Positions 42,767 through 50,598 of a stretch of DNA of 64,000 nucleotides are shown here, piece after piece. This stretch comes from JAHEGP01 sp963751595 (GTDB lineage: Bacteria; Pseudomonadota; Gammaproteobacteria; Pseudomonadales; JAHEGP01). The translations under genes were made by a program, and so were the position numbers. The notes below the pieces were generated by a model. That model had not been told where the DNA came from and searched no databases. It saw only the letters and a list, made by a program, of their open reading frames with translations. Each line of letters begins with the position of its first letter. Positions within the stretch are counted from its first letter, which is position 1. Location: positions 1,426,001 through 1,490,000 of the forward strand of contig CAVVVC010000001.1 of assembly GCA_963751595.1 (NCBI GenBank), given 5' to 3'.

Positions 42767-43942
42767 CTATCGTGACAGGTAAGCCATACTCTCTTCCATA
42801 CCCTGCAGGGTCATGGGATACATCTGCCCTTCCATCACCTGGTTGATAATCCCCACCGATTGCGTCCATTCCCATTCTGCCCGGGGCAGCGGATTCAACC
42901 ACACGACCTTGTCGTAGGTCTCCCGCAGACGCCGCATCCAGAGCTCGCCGGGCTCTTCGTTCCAGTGCTCGACGCTACCGCCAGGCTGGAGTATCTCGTA
43001 GGGCGACATGGAGGCATCACCGACAAAAACGACCTTGTAGTCATGGGCATAGCGATGCATCACATCCAGTAAGGGGATGCGCTCCTGGTGGCGGCGAATA
43101 TTGTTGCGCCACACCGACTCGTAGACAAAATTGTGGAAATAGAAGTACTCGAGGTGTTTGAACTCGCTGCGCGCGGCGGAAAAAAGCTCCTCGCAGACCC
43201 TGATATGGGGATCCATTGAGCCCCCCACGTCGAGGAACAGCAGCAGTTTCACCGCATTGTGGCGCTCCGGCACCATCTTGATATCGAGCAGGCCGGCATT
43301 GCGCGCAGTCGAGGATATCGTATCGTCCAGGTCGAGCTCCTCTTCAGCGCCGGTGCGGGCAAACTTGCGCAGGCGTCGCAGGGCCACCTTGATATTCCGG
43401 GTGCCGAGCTCCACTGTGTCATCGAGGTTGCGAAACTCACGTTTCTCCCAGACCTTCACCGCGCGCTTGTTGCCGCCCTCGCCGCCGACCCGAATCCCCT
43501 CAGGATGATAACCGGAGTGGCCAAATGGCGAGGTGCCGCCAGTGCCGATCCATTTATTGCCGCCCTGGTGGCGCTTTTTCTGTTCGTCCAGGCGCTTTTT
43601 GAATTCCTCGATGAGTTTTTCCAGACCGCCCAGGGATTCGATCCTGGCCTTGTCTTCCTCACTCAGGTTGCGCTCGAACTCCTTGCGCAACCAGTCATCG
43701 GGAATCAGCGCCTCCAGCAGGTCGTCGATTTCCTGCAAATCCTTGAAATAGGCACCAAAAGCGCGGTCGAAGCGGTCGAAGTACTTTTCGTCCTTGACCA
43801 TCGTGGCGCGCGCCAGAAAATAGAAGTCGTCCATATCGGCAAAGGCCAGGCGCTGGTCGAGACAGCCCAGCAGGTCCATCAACTCCTTCAGCGACACCGG
43901 AATACCACTGCGACGCAAGGTGTTAAAAAAGCTGATAAGCAT
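42767..43942 (-). CDS. CoxE-like VWA domain protein
   Basis: This 391-aa protein has a helical N-terminal half with charged coiled-coil character (EEFKKRLDEQKKRHQ near residue 115) and a C-terminal VWA_CoxE-type domain. The metal-dependent adhesion site reads DVGGSM near residue 240, with a later Asp in FVGDASMSPYEI near 315. Such proteins work with MoxR ATPases encoded next door as metal-insertion or assembly chaperones. The client is unknown. It lies 85 bases after the MoxR gene. Confidence 0.88.
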   Translation of the reverse strand: MLISFFNTLRRSGIPVSLKELMDLLGCLDQRLAFADMDDFYFLARATMVKDEKYFDRFDRAFGAYFKDLQEIDDLLEALIPDDWLRKEFERNLSEEDKARIESLGGLEKLIEEFKKRLDEQKKRHQGGNKWIGTGGTSPFGHSGYHPEGIRVGGEGGNKRAVKVWEKREFRNLDDTVELGTRNIKVALRRLRKFARTGAEEELDLDDTISSTARNAGLLDIKMVPERHNAVKLLLFLDVGGSMDPHIRVCEELFSAARSEFKHLEYFYFHNFVYESVWRNNIRRHQERIPLLDVMHRYAHDYKVVFVGDASMSPYEILQPGGSVEHWNEEPGELWMRRLRETYDKVVWLNPLPRAEWEWTQSVGIINQVMEGQMYPMTLQGMEESMAYLSR

Positions 43943-44027
43943 ACCGATCCTTTATCCTAGCCCGAGCCCCGTCGATCGACCTTGTGACGGGCTCACGCGA
44001 ATGGTTCCCGGGGCTGTGGTGGCCTCA

Positions 44028-44879
44028 CTAGCGTCTGGATTCCCGACGGTGCATAAAGGCCAGCCGCTCCAGCAGGTGCACATCCTGCTCGTTTTTTAGC
44101 AAGGCCCCATAGAGTGGGGGAATCGCCTTGGTCGCATCCTTGTCCTTGAGGATCTCGTCGGGGATGTCATCAGACATGAGCAATTTGAGCCAGTCGATCA
44201 ACTCCGAGGTGGAGGGCTTTTTCTTCAGGCCCGGCACGCTGCGGACATCGAAGAATACGTCGAGGGCATCACGCACCAGTTGCTGTTTGATCCCCGGGTA
44301 GTGTACTTCGATAATCTGGCTCATGGTGTCGCGATCGGGGAAATTGATGTAGTGGAAAAAGCAGCGGCGCAGGAATGCATCCGGCAGTTCTTTTTCGTTG
44401 TTGCTGGTAATGAAGACAATCGGTCGCTGTACAGCCTTGATGGTTTCGCCCGTCTCGTAAACGAAAAACTCCATCCGGTCGAGCTCGACCAGCAGGTCGT
44501 TGGGAAACTCGATGTCGGCCTTGTCGACCTCGTCGATCAGCAAGACCGCCGGCTCCTCCGAAGTAAACGCCTCCCACAACTTACCGCGCTTGATGTAGTT
44601 GGCAATGTCGTGCACCTTGGCGTCGCCGAGTTGGGAGTCACGCAGGCGCGATACCGCGTCGTACTCGTACAGCCCCTGCTGCGCCTTGGTGGTCGACTTG
44701 ATATGCCACTGTATCAGGCGCAGGCCCAGGGATTTCGCCACCTCTTCCGCCAGCAGGGTCTTGCCGGTACCCGGCTCTCCCTTGATCAGTAGCGGGCGCT
44801 GCAGCGTGACTGCGGCATTGACTGCCATTTGCAGATCTTCGGTTGCGACGTAGTCTTCGGTACCTTTGAAACGCTTCAT
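44028..44879 (-). CDS. MoxR family AAA ATPase
   Basis: This 283-aa AAA+ ATPase has Walker A GEPGTGKTLLAEE near residue 35, Walker B VLLIDEVDKAD near 108, sensor 1 in FITSNNEKELPDAFLRRCFFHYI and the arginine-finger region. MoxR ATPases with VWA partners remodel and mature protein complexes. It is upstream of, and on the same strand as, the CoxE-like gene, so they are expected to act as a pair. No obvious client gene is adjacent. Confidence 0.93.
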   Translation of the reverse strand: MKRFKGTEDYVATEDLQMAVNAAVTLQRPLLIKGEPGTGKTLLAEEVAKSLGLRLIQWHIKSTTKAQQGLYEYDAVSRLRDSQLGDAKVHDIANYIKRGKLWEAFTSEEPAVLLIDEVDKADIEFPNDLLVELDRMEFFVYETGETIKAVQRPIVFITSNNEKELPDAFLRRCFFHYINFPDRDTMSQIIEVHYPGIKQQLVRDALDVFFDVRSVPGLKKKPSTSELIDWLKLLMSDDIPDEILKDKDATKAIPPLYGALLKNEQDVHLLERLAFMHRRESRR

Positions 44880-45111
44880 TGCTGGATCCTATTGAAAATG
44901 ATGCCGAATTTGGCCACCCGGCTCAACGGAGGCCGCATTATAAACAGTTTTGAGTGCACCGGGCGACAGTGCACCTCGCCCCCGCGTGCCACGTTGAAAT
45001 GCCACGCTGGTCCGCGGGCGGTGCTGGCTGAGGGATCCCGGAAACCGGCGGCCACCGGCCATTTTCAGTGCAATATCGGAAAACACCGGAATGTCCCGGG
45101 CTCCAGGCCGG

Positions 45112-45450
45112 TCACGACGCATCCTGGCGCCGTCGGGACCACTGCACGATAGCGCCAGCCAGCAGAACAGCCGTAGACAGAGCAAACGCCGATACCAGTG
45201 GCCAGTAGCCGTCTCGCGCCGCTGCCATACCCTCACCCAGTGCGGTAAACACGGTGACCAGCCACGCCGGTGCCAAATAGGTGTTCTCGGCATCGGCATA
45301 GGCCGGCACGAATAACAGCACCATAACCCACACCCGGAACAGCCTCGCCACCAAGACCGGCCTCCAGGATGCACTGGCCCACCAGCACAGGGACACCAGT
45401 ACGAGGCTGGCGATGATATACACCGTCCATGCCAGTTTGATTGGTTCCAT
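45112..45450 (-). CDS. Small membrane protein of unknown function
   Basis: The 112-aa reading starts MEPIKLAWTVYIIASLV and has three or four hydrophobic segments: residues 8-25, 33-50, 60-75 and 88-104. It ends in a basic cytosolic tail, WSRRRQDAS. No motif is recognised. A longer open frame extends to 45729, but it overlaps ycgN and its upstream part is not protein-like. It is 55 bases downstream of ycgN, so it may be the last gene of that operon. Confidence 0.7.
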   Translation of the reverse strand: MEPIKLAWTVYIIASLVLVSLCWWASASWRPVLVARLFRVWVMVLLFVPAYADAENTYLAPAWLVTVFTALGEGMAAARDGYWPLVSAFALSTAVLLAGAIVQWSRRRQDAS

Positions 45451-45505
45451 GATGCAAGCTGCTCCCTGTACGCTATCGCCAACGGTGCAGTGCCTGTCGT
45501 CAGGC

Positions 45506-45946
45506 TCACTCCACCCAGTGAATGATATGTTCCTCAAGCCCGTCCGGGTGCACGAAGGCCCCCGGCAGGACCCAGTCCCGCACCGACAACCCCTGTGCGT
45601 GCACCTGCTGCCGATCACCGCTGACCAGATGGTGCCAGTCGGGCAGAGCACCGCCCTCGGCCAGCAGACGATAGGCACAGGTCTGGGGCAGGTAATCAAA
45701 ATCTGCAATATCCTCGACCCGCAAGACAACGCAGGCCGCTACCCGACGCTGACGCCGGGGGTAGTCAGTGCAGCGGCAACTGGACGGATCCAGTAATTCA
45801 CAGCCGACCCGCGTATAAAACACCTCACCGTTGTCGGCATCCTGGAGTTTATGCAGGCAACATTTGCCGCAGCCGTCACACAGCGCCTCCCACTCCTGGG
45901 GGGTCAGCTCACCCAGCGGGATGCTTTCCCAGAATTTCTCGCGCAT
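45506..45946 (-). CDS. ycgN: YcgN family cysteine cluster protein
   Basis: This 146-aa UPF0260 protein has the family's cysteine pattern, CDGCGKCCLHKL near residue 22 and further cysteines at CELL, CRCTDYP and CVVL, which suggests a bound metal or Fe-S centre. The function is not known. The ATG at 45946 (MREKFWESIPL) is the family start; an upstream in-frame start at 45988 would overlap ycgL. The ycgN-ycgL-rnd order is conserved in gammaproteobacteria. Confidence 0.9.
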   Translation of the reverse strand: MREKFWESIPLGELTPQEWEALCDGCGKCCLHKLQDADNGEVFYTRVGCELLDPSSCRCTDYPRRQRRVAACVVLRVEDIADFDYLPQTCAYRLLAEGGALPDWHHLVSGDRQQVHAQGLSVRDWVLPGAFVHPDGLEEHIIHWVE

Positions 45947-45953
45947 GCTAAAG

Positions 45954-46241
45954 CTACCGGGAAAGCTTGCTATTGGCGGCGGCGACACGCTGCATATCGC
46001 TGAATACCGACGGCGGTAATTGCAGGTAGTAGCCGTTTTCGGCCAGTTGTCGCATCACCTCAGTGACGTCGGCCCGGGCGAGGCGCTTCTGGGCCGTCAA
46101 CAGCAGGGCCATGGCCTCGACGGGCTCGCCAAAACGCTGCAACAGGTCCGCCGGAACACGATCGAGCCCCTCCTTTGCATCCACGTACAGGTACATACCC
46201 TCATGGCGTGAGCTGCGAAATATCCTGCAATGCTGTTTCAC
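45954..46241 (-). CDS. ycgL: YcgL domain-containing protein
   Basis: This 95-aa protein is a YcgL-type protein of unknown role. It has the family core YLYVDAKEGLDRVPADLLQRFGEP (near residues 17-40) and LAENGYYLQLPP near 70. It overlaps the 3' end of rnd by four bases and lies seven bases upstream of ycgN, so all three are probably co-transcribed. No enzyme residues are known for the family. Confidence 0.88.
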   Translation of the reverse strand: MKQHCRIFRSSRHEGMYLYVDAKEGLDRVPADLLQRFGEPVEAMALLLTAQKRLARADVTEVMRQLAENGYYLQLPPSVFSDMQRVAAANSKLSR

Positions 46242-47383
46242 GAAAACTCCTTCGCGTCCATCATCGGTGCCAGTACCTCTCGCCGCCAGGGGGAAATGCC
46301 GGCGGGGAGAACATCAGCCTCGCTCTCCCTCAAGCGAAGAGCCATTTCACCGAGCTGACGCCGATTCAGCAGCAGTTCCGGTGCAATATCGAGCTGCTCG
46401 GCGCAGGCCTGGGTGCGCTCCTTGACCCACCGCAGGCAGCGCTTGTCCCCGGGGTTGAGGGTATCCGGCAGGCTTTCAGGCCACTGCTCCTCCGGCTTCT
46501 GCAGGCCTTCCTCTACAATCTCCAGCAAACGCGCGCCCTGTTTGCGGGCCACCGAGGGCTGCAGGTCACGCACAGCCGCAAGCTGTTCCCCGGCGGCGGG
46601 TTGCAGCCGTGCCAGCGATACGATGGTGCTGTCTTTCAGTACCCAGCTGCGGGGGATGTCCGTTTTTCTGGCAAGCACCTCACGCCACTGTGCCAGGTCC
46701 CTGGCGATTGCGAGCTCCCGGGGCGACAGCCGCTGTGCGCCCTTCAGCCGCTGATAATACAGCGCCGGCTCGATCAGCGTGGCAAGGGATTCGCCAATCG
46801 CTGCGGCGTCCTGGAGCACCCAATCGAAACGCCCTTTTTCGTGGGCCTGGGCCGCGAGCAGGCGGTACATCTGGTAAAGATAAAACACATCGTGGGCCGC
46901 ATACTGCAATTGGTTTTCTGACAGTGGCCGCACCAGCCAGTCGGAATTGGTCTCGTCCTTTGGTAACTCAACCGCACACAGGGCCGCCACCAGCTTGTTG
47001 TAACCCATCGAAGGACGCATGCCGCACAAACCTGCCGCTATCTGGGTGTCGAACACCGGTGCGGGGATCACCCCAAGCAGGCGCCAGAAAACTTCCAGGT
47101 CTTCGCTGCAGGCATGAAACACCTTGACCACATCGGTGGCCAGCATCACCTCTCGCAGGGGCTGCCAATCGCTTATCGTCAACGGGTCGACCGCCACCAC
47201 CGTTTTTCCATTGTAGAACTGCAGCAGCGCGGGGATGGGATAGAAAGTCTTGCGGCGCACAAACTCGGTGTCGATGGCCAGTGCATCACACTGCAACCAG
47301 CCAGCGCAGGTATCACGCAGTTTGACGTCATCGCTAATCCACACCAGCGGCAGCGTCGTCCCGGGCTCTGCAGTCATCCTCAA
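46238..47383 (-). CDS. rnd: Ribonuclease D
   Basis: RNase D is a 3'-5' exonuclease of the DEDD family that trims tRNA precursors and other stable RNAs. The 381-aa protein has the exonuclease motifs DTEFVRRKTF near residue 38, HACSEDLEVF near 90 and YAAHDVFYLYQ near 160, followed by HRDC domains in the second half (ARDLAQWREVLARKTDIPR and the later VKERTQACAEQ). Its start overlaps the recR stop by four bases. Confidence 0.95.
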   Translation of the reverse strand: MRMTAEPGTTLPLVWISDDVKLRDTCAGWLQCDALAIDTEFVRRKTFYPIPALLQFYNGKTVVAVDPLTISDWQPLREVMLATDVVKVFHACSEDLEVFWRLLGVIPAPVFDTQIAAGLCGMRPSMGYNKLVAALCAVELPKDETNSDWLVRPLSENQLQYAAHDVFYLYQMYRLLAAQAHEKGRFDWVLQDAAAIGESLATLIEPALYYQRLKGAQRLSPRELAIARDLAQWREVLARKTDIPRSWVLKDSTIVSLARLQPAAGEQLAAVRDLQPSVARKQGARLLEIVEEGLQKPEEQWPESLPDTLNPGDKRCLRWVKERTQACAEQLDIAPELLLNRRQLGEMALRLRESEADVLPAGISPWRREVLAPMMDAKEFS

Positions 47384-47985
47384 TTTACCCGCTGCCGGCC
47401 GCTGAAGGCATGAGCCAGCGTACCACCATCGATGTATTCAAGGTCTCCCCCGAGGGGCACCCCATGGGCGATTCTGGTCACGGTCGCGCCCAGGGCCTTG
47501 AGCTGTTCGCTGATGAAATACGCGGTGGCCTCTCCCTCCACCGTTGTGCCCGTTGCCAGCACAACTTCGGTGACGTCGCCATTGCTGACCCGCTGCAACA
47601 GGTGATCGACCCCTATCTCTTCCGGGCCAATGCCGTCGATTGGCGAAAGGTGTCCCATGAGGACGTGGTAGCTGCCGTTGAACCCCCCGGAGCTTTCAAT
47701 CGCCAGAATGTCGGCGGGTGTTTCCACCACGCAAATCAGGCCCTGGTCCCGCTTGGGGTTCAAACACAGCTGGCACAGCGGCGCTTCGGTAAAATTGCGG
47801 CAATTTTCGCAGCGGCCGATATGCTCCATGGCCCGCGCCAGGGTGTCCGCCAGCTTGCGTCCACCCTGGCGGTTGCGCTCCAGCAAATGCAGGGCCATGC
47901 GCTGGGCGGACTTGGGACCCACCCCTGGCAAACATCGCAGTGCCTCGATCAGCTGTTCCAACAGCGGACTGGCTGTAAAGGCCAT
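47380..47985 (-). CDS. recR: Recombination mediator RecR
   Basis: RecR, with RecO and RecF, helps RecA load on gapped DNA. The 201-aa protein has the helix-hairpin-helix LRCLPGVGPKSAQRMALHL, a C4 zinc finger (CENC at about residue 57 and CQLC at about 69) and a Toprim domain with VVETPADILAIE near 82. It is one base after ybaB, in the common dnaX-ybaB-recR order. Confidence 0.97.
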   Translation of the reverse strand: MAFTASPLLEQLIEALRCLPGVGPKSAQRMALHLLERNRQGGRKLADTLARAMEHIGRCENCRNFTEAPLCQLCLNPKRDQGLICVVETPADILAIESSGGFNGSYHVLMGHLSPIDGIGPEEIGVDHLLQRVSNGDVTEVVLATGTTVEGEATAYFISEQLKALGATVTRIAHGVPLGGDLEYIDGGTLAHAFSGRQRVN

Positions 47986-48315
47986 CTAAAAAGGCATCTT
48001 GAAGCCTTCCGGCAGCGTCATGCCGCCGGCAAGCTGCTTTACCAGGTCCTGCTGGGCCGCTTCGACCTTGCGCACCGCGTCATTGACCGCGGCGGCTAGC
48101 AAATCCTCGAGCATGGATTTGTCTTCGCTGAGCACGCTGTCGTCGACGGCGACGCGCTTGACATCGTGGCGACCATTCATCACCACGGTAACCAGACCCG
48201 CACCGGCCGAACCGGTCACCTCGCGCTGGGCCGCTTCTTCCTGCGCCTTGCGCATTTTCTCCTGCATTTCCTGGGCTTGCTTCATCAGGTCGCCCAGACC
48301 TTCTTTAAACATCAC
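47986..48315 (-). CDS. ybaB: YbaB/EbfC nucleoid-associated protein
   Basis: This 109-aa DNA-binding protein of the YbaB/EbfC family has a coiled N-terminal helix (LMKQAQEMQEKMRKAQEEAAQ), a short beta sheet (GLVTVVMNGRHDVKRVAVD) and a C-terminal helix. It forms dimers and influences nucleoid structure or local expression in related species. It lies between dnaX and recR, which is its normal place. Confidence 0.95.
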   Translation of the reverse strand: MMFKEGLGDLMKQAQEMQEKMRKAQEEAAQREVTGSAGAGLVTVVMNGRHDVKRVAVDDSVLSEDKSMLEDLLAAAVNDAVRKVEAAQQDLVKQLAGGMTLPEGFKMPF

Positions 48316-48348
48316 GAATCTCCTGTTGAACGACTGGCGCGCCCGGAC

Positions 48349-50172
48349 CTATTCCAGTGGCGTCACCGAGTCGATGTCGAGGCGGGCATCGAACTCCTTC
48401 ACCAACATCTTGACGTTGGGATCCTGTTGAAGCTCTTCAATAGCCGCCTGTTGACGTTCGGCCTTGCATCGCAACTGGTGGCGCGCCGGCGACTCCCGGT
48501 TCAGCTCACCCTCTTCGACGCTTACTGATACCTTACGTGCAAAGTACTCGCTCAGCGCAGTTTCCAGCCGCTGTCGATGAACCTCGTTATACAAGCCCGC
48601 CTGTTGCTGGTCCAGCACGAAGCGAAGCGTATCACCCTCCACCGCGGAAACGATGGTATTGGACACCACGCTGCGGGTAACGCCGCTGAGGTTGAGTGCC
48701 CGGAACAGGGCCAGCCAGTGATCCGGGCTAAATTCTTCCAGGCTGAGCCCACCGTCTCCCAGATCAAGCGATCCGGCAGCGATTTGCGCCCGCACCCCCG
48801 GCGATTGCCGGTGTGCGGCTGACCCCGGGTCGACCGCCGGCGCTGCCACTGACCGGAGCTGGTCGTTGGTATTCACACCTTTGGCGTCGGCCTCTACCGA
48901 CAGCGGGGCTTCAGGCCCTGGTTTACGATCGCTTGCACTGGTTTCGCCCCGAGAACTGTCCGCCACGGCAGCAGTGCTGCCGTGGCCGGGGGCTTCAGGC
49001 TTTTTTACACCCGGCACCTCGGCGCCGGGTGGTCCGCTCGTAGTGACATCCCGTGCCGCTGAATCCGCGGTAGCCAGTTCGCTGGCCGCCACCGGCCGAA
49101 ATGCCAGCAAGCGCAGCGCCAGCATCTCGAACCCGCGCCGGGGGTCGGGCACATAGGCAAAATCCCGGCGCGCATTAAGGGCCATCTGGTAAAAAAGCTG
49201 GACATCTTCACCGCTCAAGGCCCGGGCAAACTCGTCTGTCCGCGCACTGTCAACCCGCCCGGGGCTGGCGACTTCCGGTACTGCCTGGGCCACGGCTATC
49301 CCGTGCAGCGCACCCAGAAGATCATCCAGCAAAGCCTGAAAATCTGTACCCAGCATCGCCAGCTCTTCGATCCGGGCAAACAGCGCGGCACCGTCCCCCT
49401 GCAAAACGTTGTCGATGATACTGTTGACCGCCTGCCGGTCTATCGTACCCAGCATTGCCGCGACGTCCTCCTGCACGACCTTACCCGCACCAAAGCCGAT
49501 GGCCTGGTCGGTGAGGCTCAGGGCATCCCGCATGCTGCCCCGGGCCGCTTCGGCCAGCAACCAGAGCGCCCCCTCGTCAAACGCCACCTGCTCTTCGGCC
49601 AATACGTGCTGCAGATGCTCGACAATGCCCTCAGCAGCCATATTCTTCAGATTGAACTGCAAACAGCGAGAGAGCACGGTCGCGGGAAGCTTCTGCGGAT
49701 CGGTGGTCGCCAGCAGAAACTTGACATGGGGTGGCGGCTCCTCGAGGGTCTTCAGCAGGGCGTTGAAGCTGTGACTGGAGAGCATGTGTACTTCGTCGAT
49801 CAGATAGACCTTGTAGCGGCCCCGGGAAGGAGCGTACTGCACGTTTTCAAGCAGCTCGCGGGTATCTTCAACCTTGGTCCGGGAAGCCGCGTCCACCTCG
49901 ATCAGGTCGATAAACCGACCCTCGCCGATTTCCCGGCAGGCGGCGCATTCGCCACAGGGTGTTGAACTAACCCCCTGGTCGCAATTCAGGCATTTCGCAA
50001 AGATGCGTGCAATGGTGGTTTTCCCCACCCCGCGGGTACCAGTGAACAGATAAGCATGGTGCAGCCGATCGCGATCGAGGGCGTTCACAAGCGCCCGCAG
50101 CACGTGCTCCTGACCCACCAGTTGGCGGAAGTCGGAGGGGCGCCATTTACGCGCTAGAACCTGGTGAGACAT
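48349..50172 (-). CDS. dnaX: DNA polymerase III tau/gamma subunits
   Basis: DnaX forms the clamp-loader motor (gamma) and links the polymerase cores (tau). The 607-aa protein has the AAA+ motor with GTRGVGKTTIARIF (Walker A, about residue 45), a zinc module in CLNCDQG...CGEC, and DEVHMLSSHSFNALL. Domain III follows, then a proline/alanine-rich linker near 370-450 and a C-terminal tau domain. The linker holds a slippery site (codons 389-391) that would give a 392-residue gamma form. It starts the dnaX-ybaB-recR-rnd run. No domain appears missing. Confidence 0.96.
   Translation of the reverse strand: MSHQVLARKWRPSDFRQLVGQEHVLRALVNALDRDRLHHAYLFTGTRGVGKTTIARIFAKCLNCDQGVSSTPCGECAACREIGEGRFIDLIEVDAASRTKVEDTRELLENVQYAPSRGRYKVYLIDEVHMLSSHSFNALLKTLEEPPPHVKFLLATTDPQKLPATVLSRCLQFNLKNMAAEGIVEHLQHVLAEEQVAFDEGALWLLAEAARGSMRDALSLTDQAIGFGAGKVVQEDVAAMLGTIDRQAVNSIIDNVLQGDGAALFARIEELAMLGTDFQALLDDLLGALHGIAVAQAVPEVASPGRVDSARTDEFARALSGEDVQLFYQMALNARRDFAYVPDPRRGFEMLALRLLAFRPVAASELATADSAARDVTTSGPPGAEVPGVKKPEAPGHGSTAAVADSSRGETSASDRKPGPEAPLSVEADAKGVNTNDQLRSVAAPAVDPGSAAHRQSPGVRAQIAAGSLDLGDGGLSLEEFSPDHWLALFRALNLSGVTRSVVSNTIVSAVEGDTLRFVLDQQQAGLYNEVHRQRLETALSEYFARKVSVSVEEGELNRESPARHQLRCKAERQQAAIEELQQDPNVKMLVKEFDARLDIDSVTPLE
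48962..49020 (-). promoter_or_regulatory. dnaX: dnaX programmed -1 frameshift signal
   Basis: Codons 389-391 read GTA AAA AAG, so the heptamer A AAA AAG (49006 down to 49000) is in the frame needed for -1 slippage. After slipping, the next codons are GCC and TGA, ending the product at residue 392. An SD-like GAGGTG lies eight bases upstream, and an 11-bp stem (48962-48986) begins 13 bases downstream. This layout mirrors the E. coli dnaX signal, although the spacer is longer than the ~5 bases there. Confidence 0.75.
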
Positions 50173-50252
50173 GGACGGTATGCCGTGCTTGGGCTGGGAC
50201 GCTCATTATACACGGTGGGCTCGGTGGGGAAATGCCATTGCCCGCAATGGGT

Positions 50253-50363
<111 letters not shown>

Positions 50364-50526
50364 ATGACGGGCTATGCCCGAGGCGCGGATTATCCTGAAG
50401 TGCATACCATATTGCAATACCGTTTGACGCCGATGGCTTGAATTAGATCACAGCAGCCGGCACGGACTATATCCGCGACCGGAGCGCGGCTTCATTTGTC
50501 GGTTCGCTTACTGTACATTATCAAAA

Positions 50527-50564
50527 TCGGTAACAAACCAAGATCAAATTTGGTAACAAACCAA
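50527..50564 (+). promoter_or_regulatory. Two operator-like inverted repeats upstream of an aldehyde dehydrogenase
   Basis: TTGGT-AACAA-ACCAA at 50550-50564 is a perfect 5-bp inverted repeat, and TCGGT-AACAA-ACCAA at 50527-50541 matches it with one change. They are 23 bases apart, and a weak promoter pair (TTGTCG-N17-TATCAA, 50496-50524) precedes them. The layout suggests a dimeric repressor or activator such as a TetR-type regulator. No regulator gene is adjacent. Confidence 0.65.
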
Positions 50565-50598
50565 ACCGGATACTCAAATCGAAAAGGGGAGTAACAGT

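Noticed and set aside
45451..45729. N-terminal extension of the small membrane protein
   Set aside because: It overlaps ycgN in another frame and reads as Cys/Arg-rich shadow sequence.
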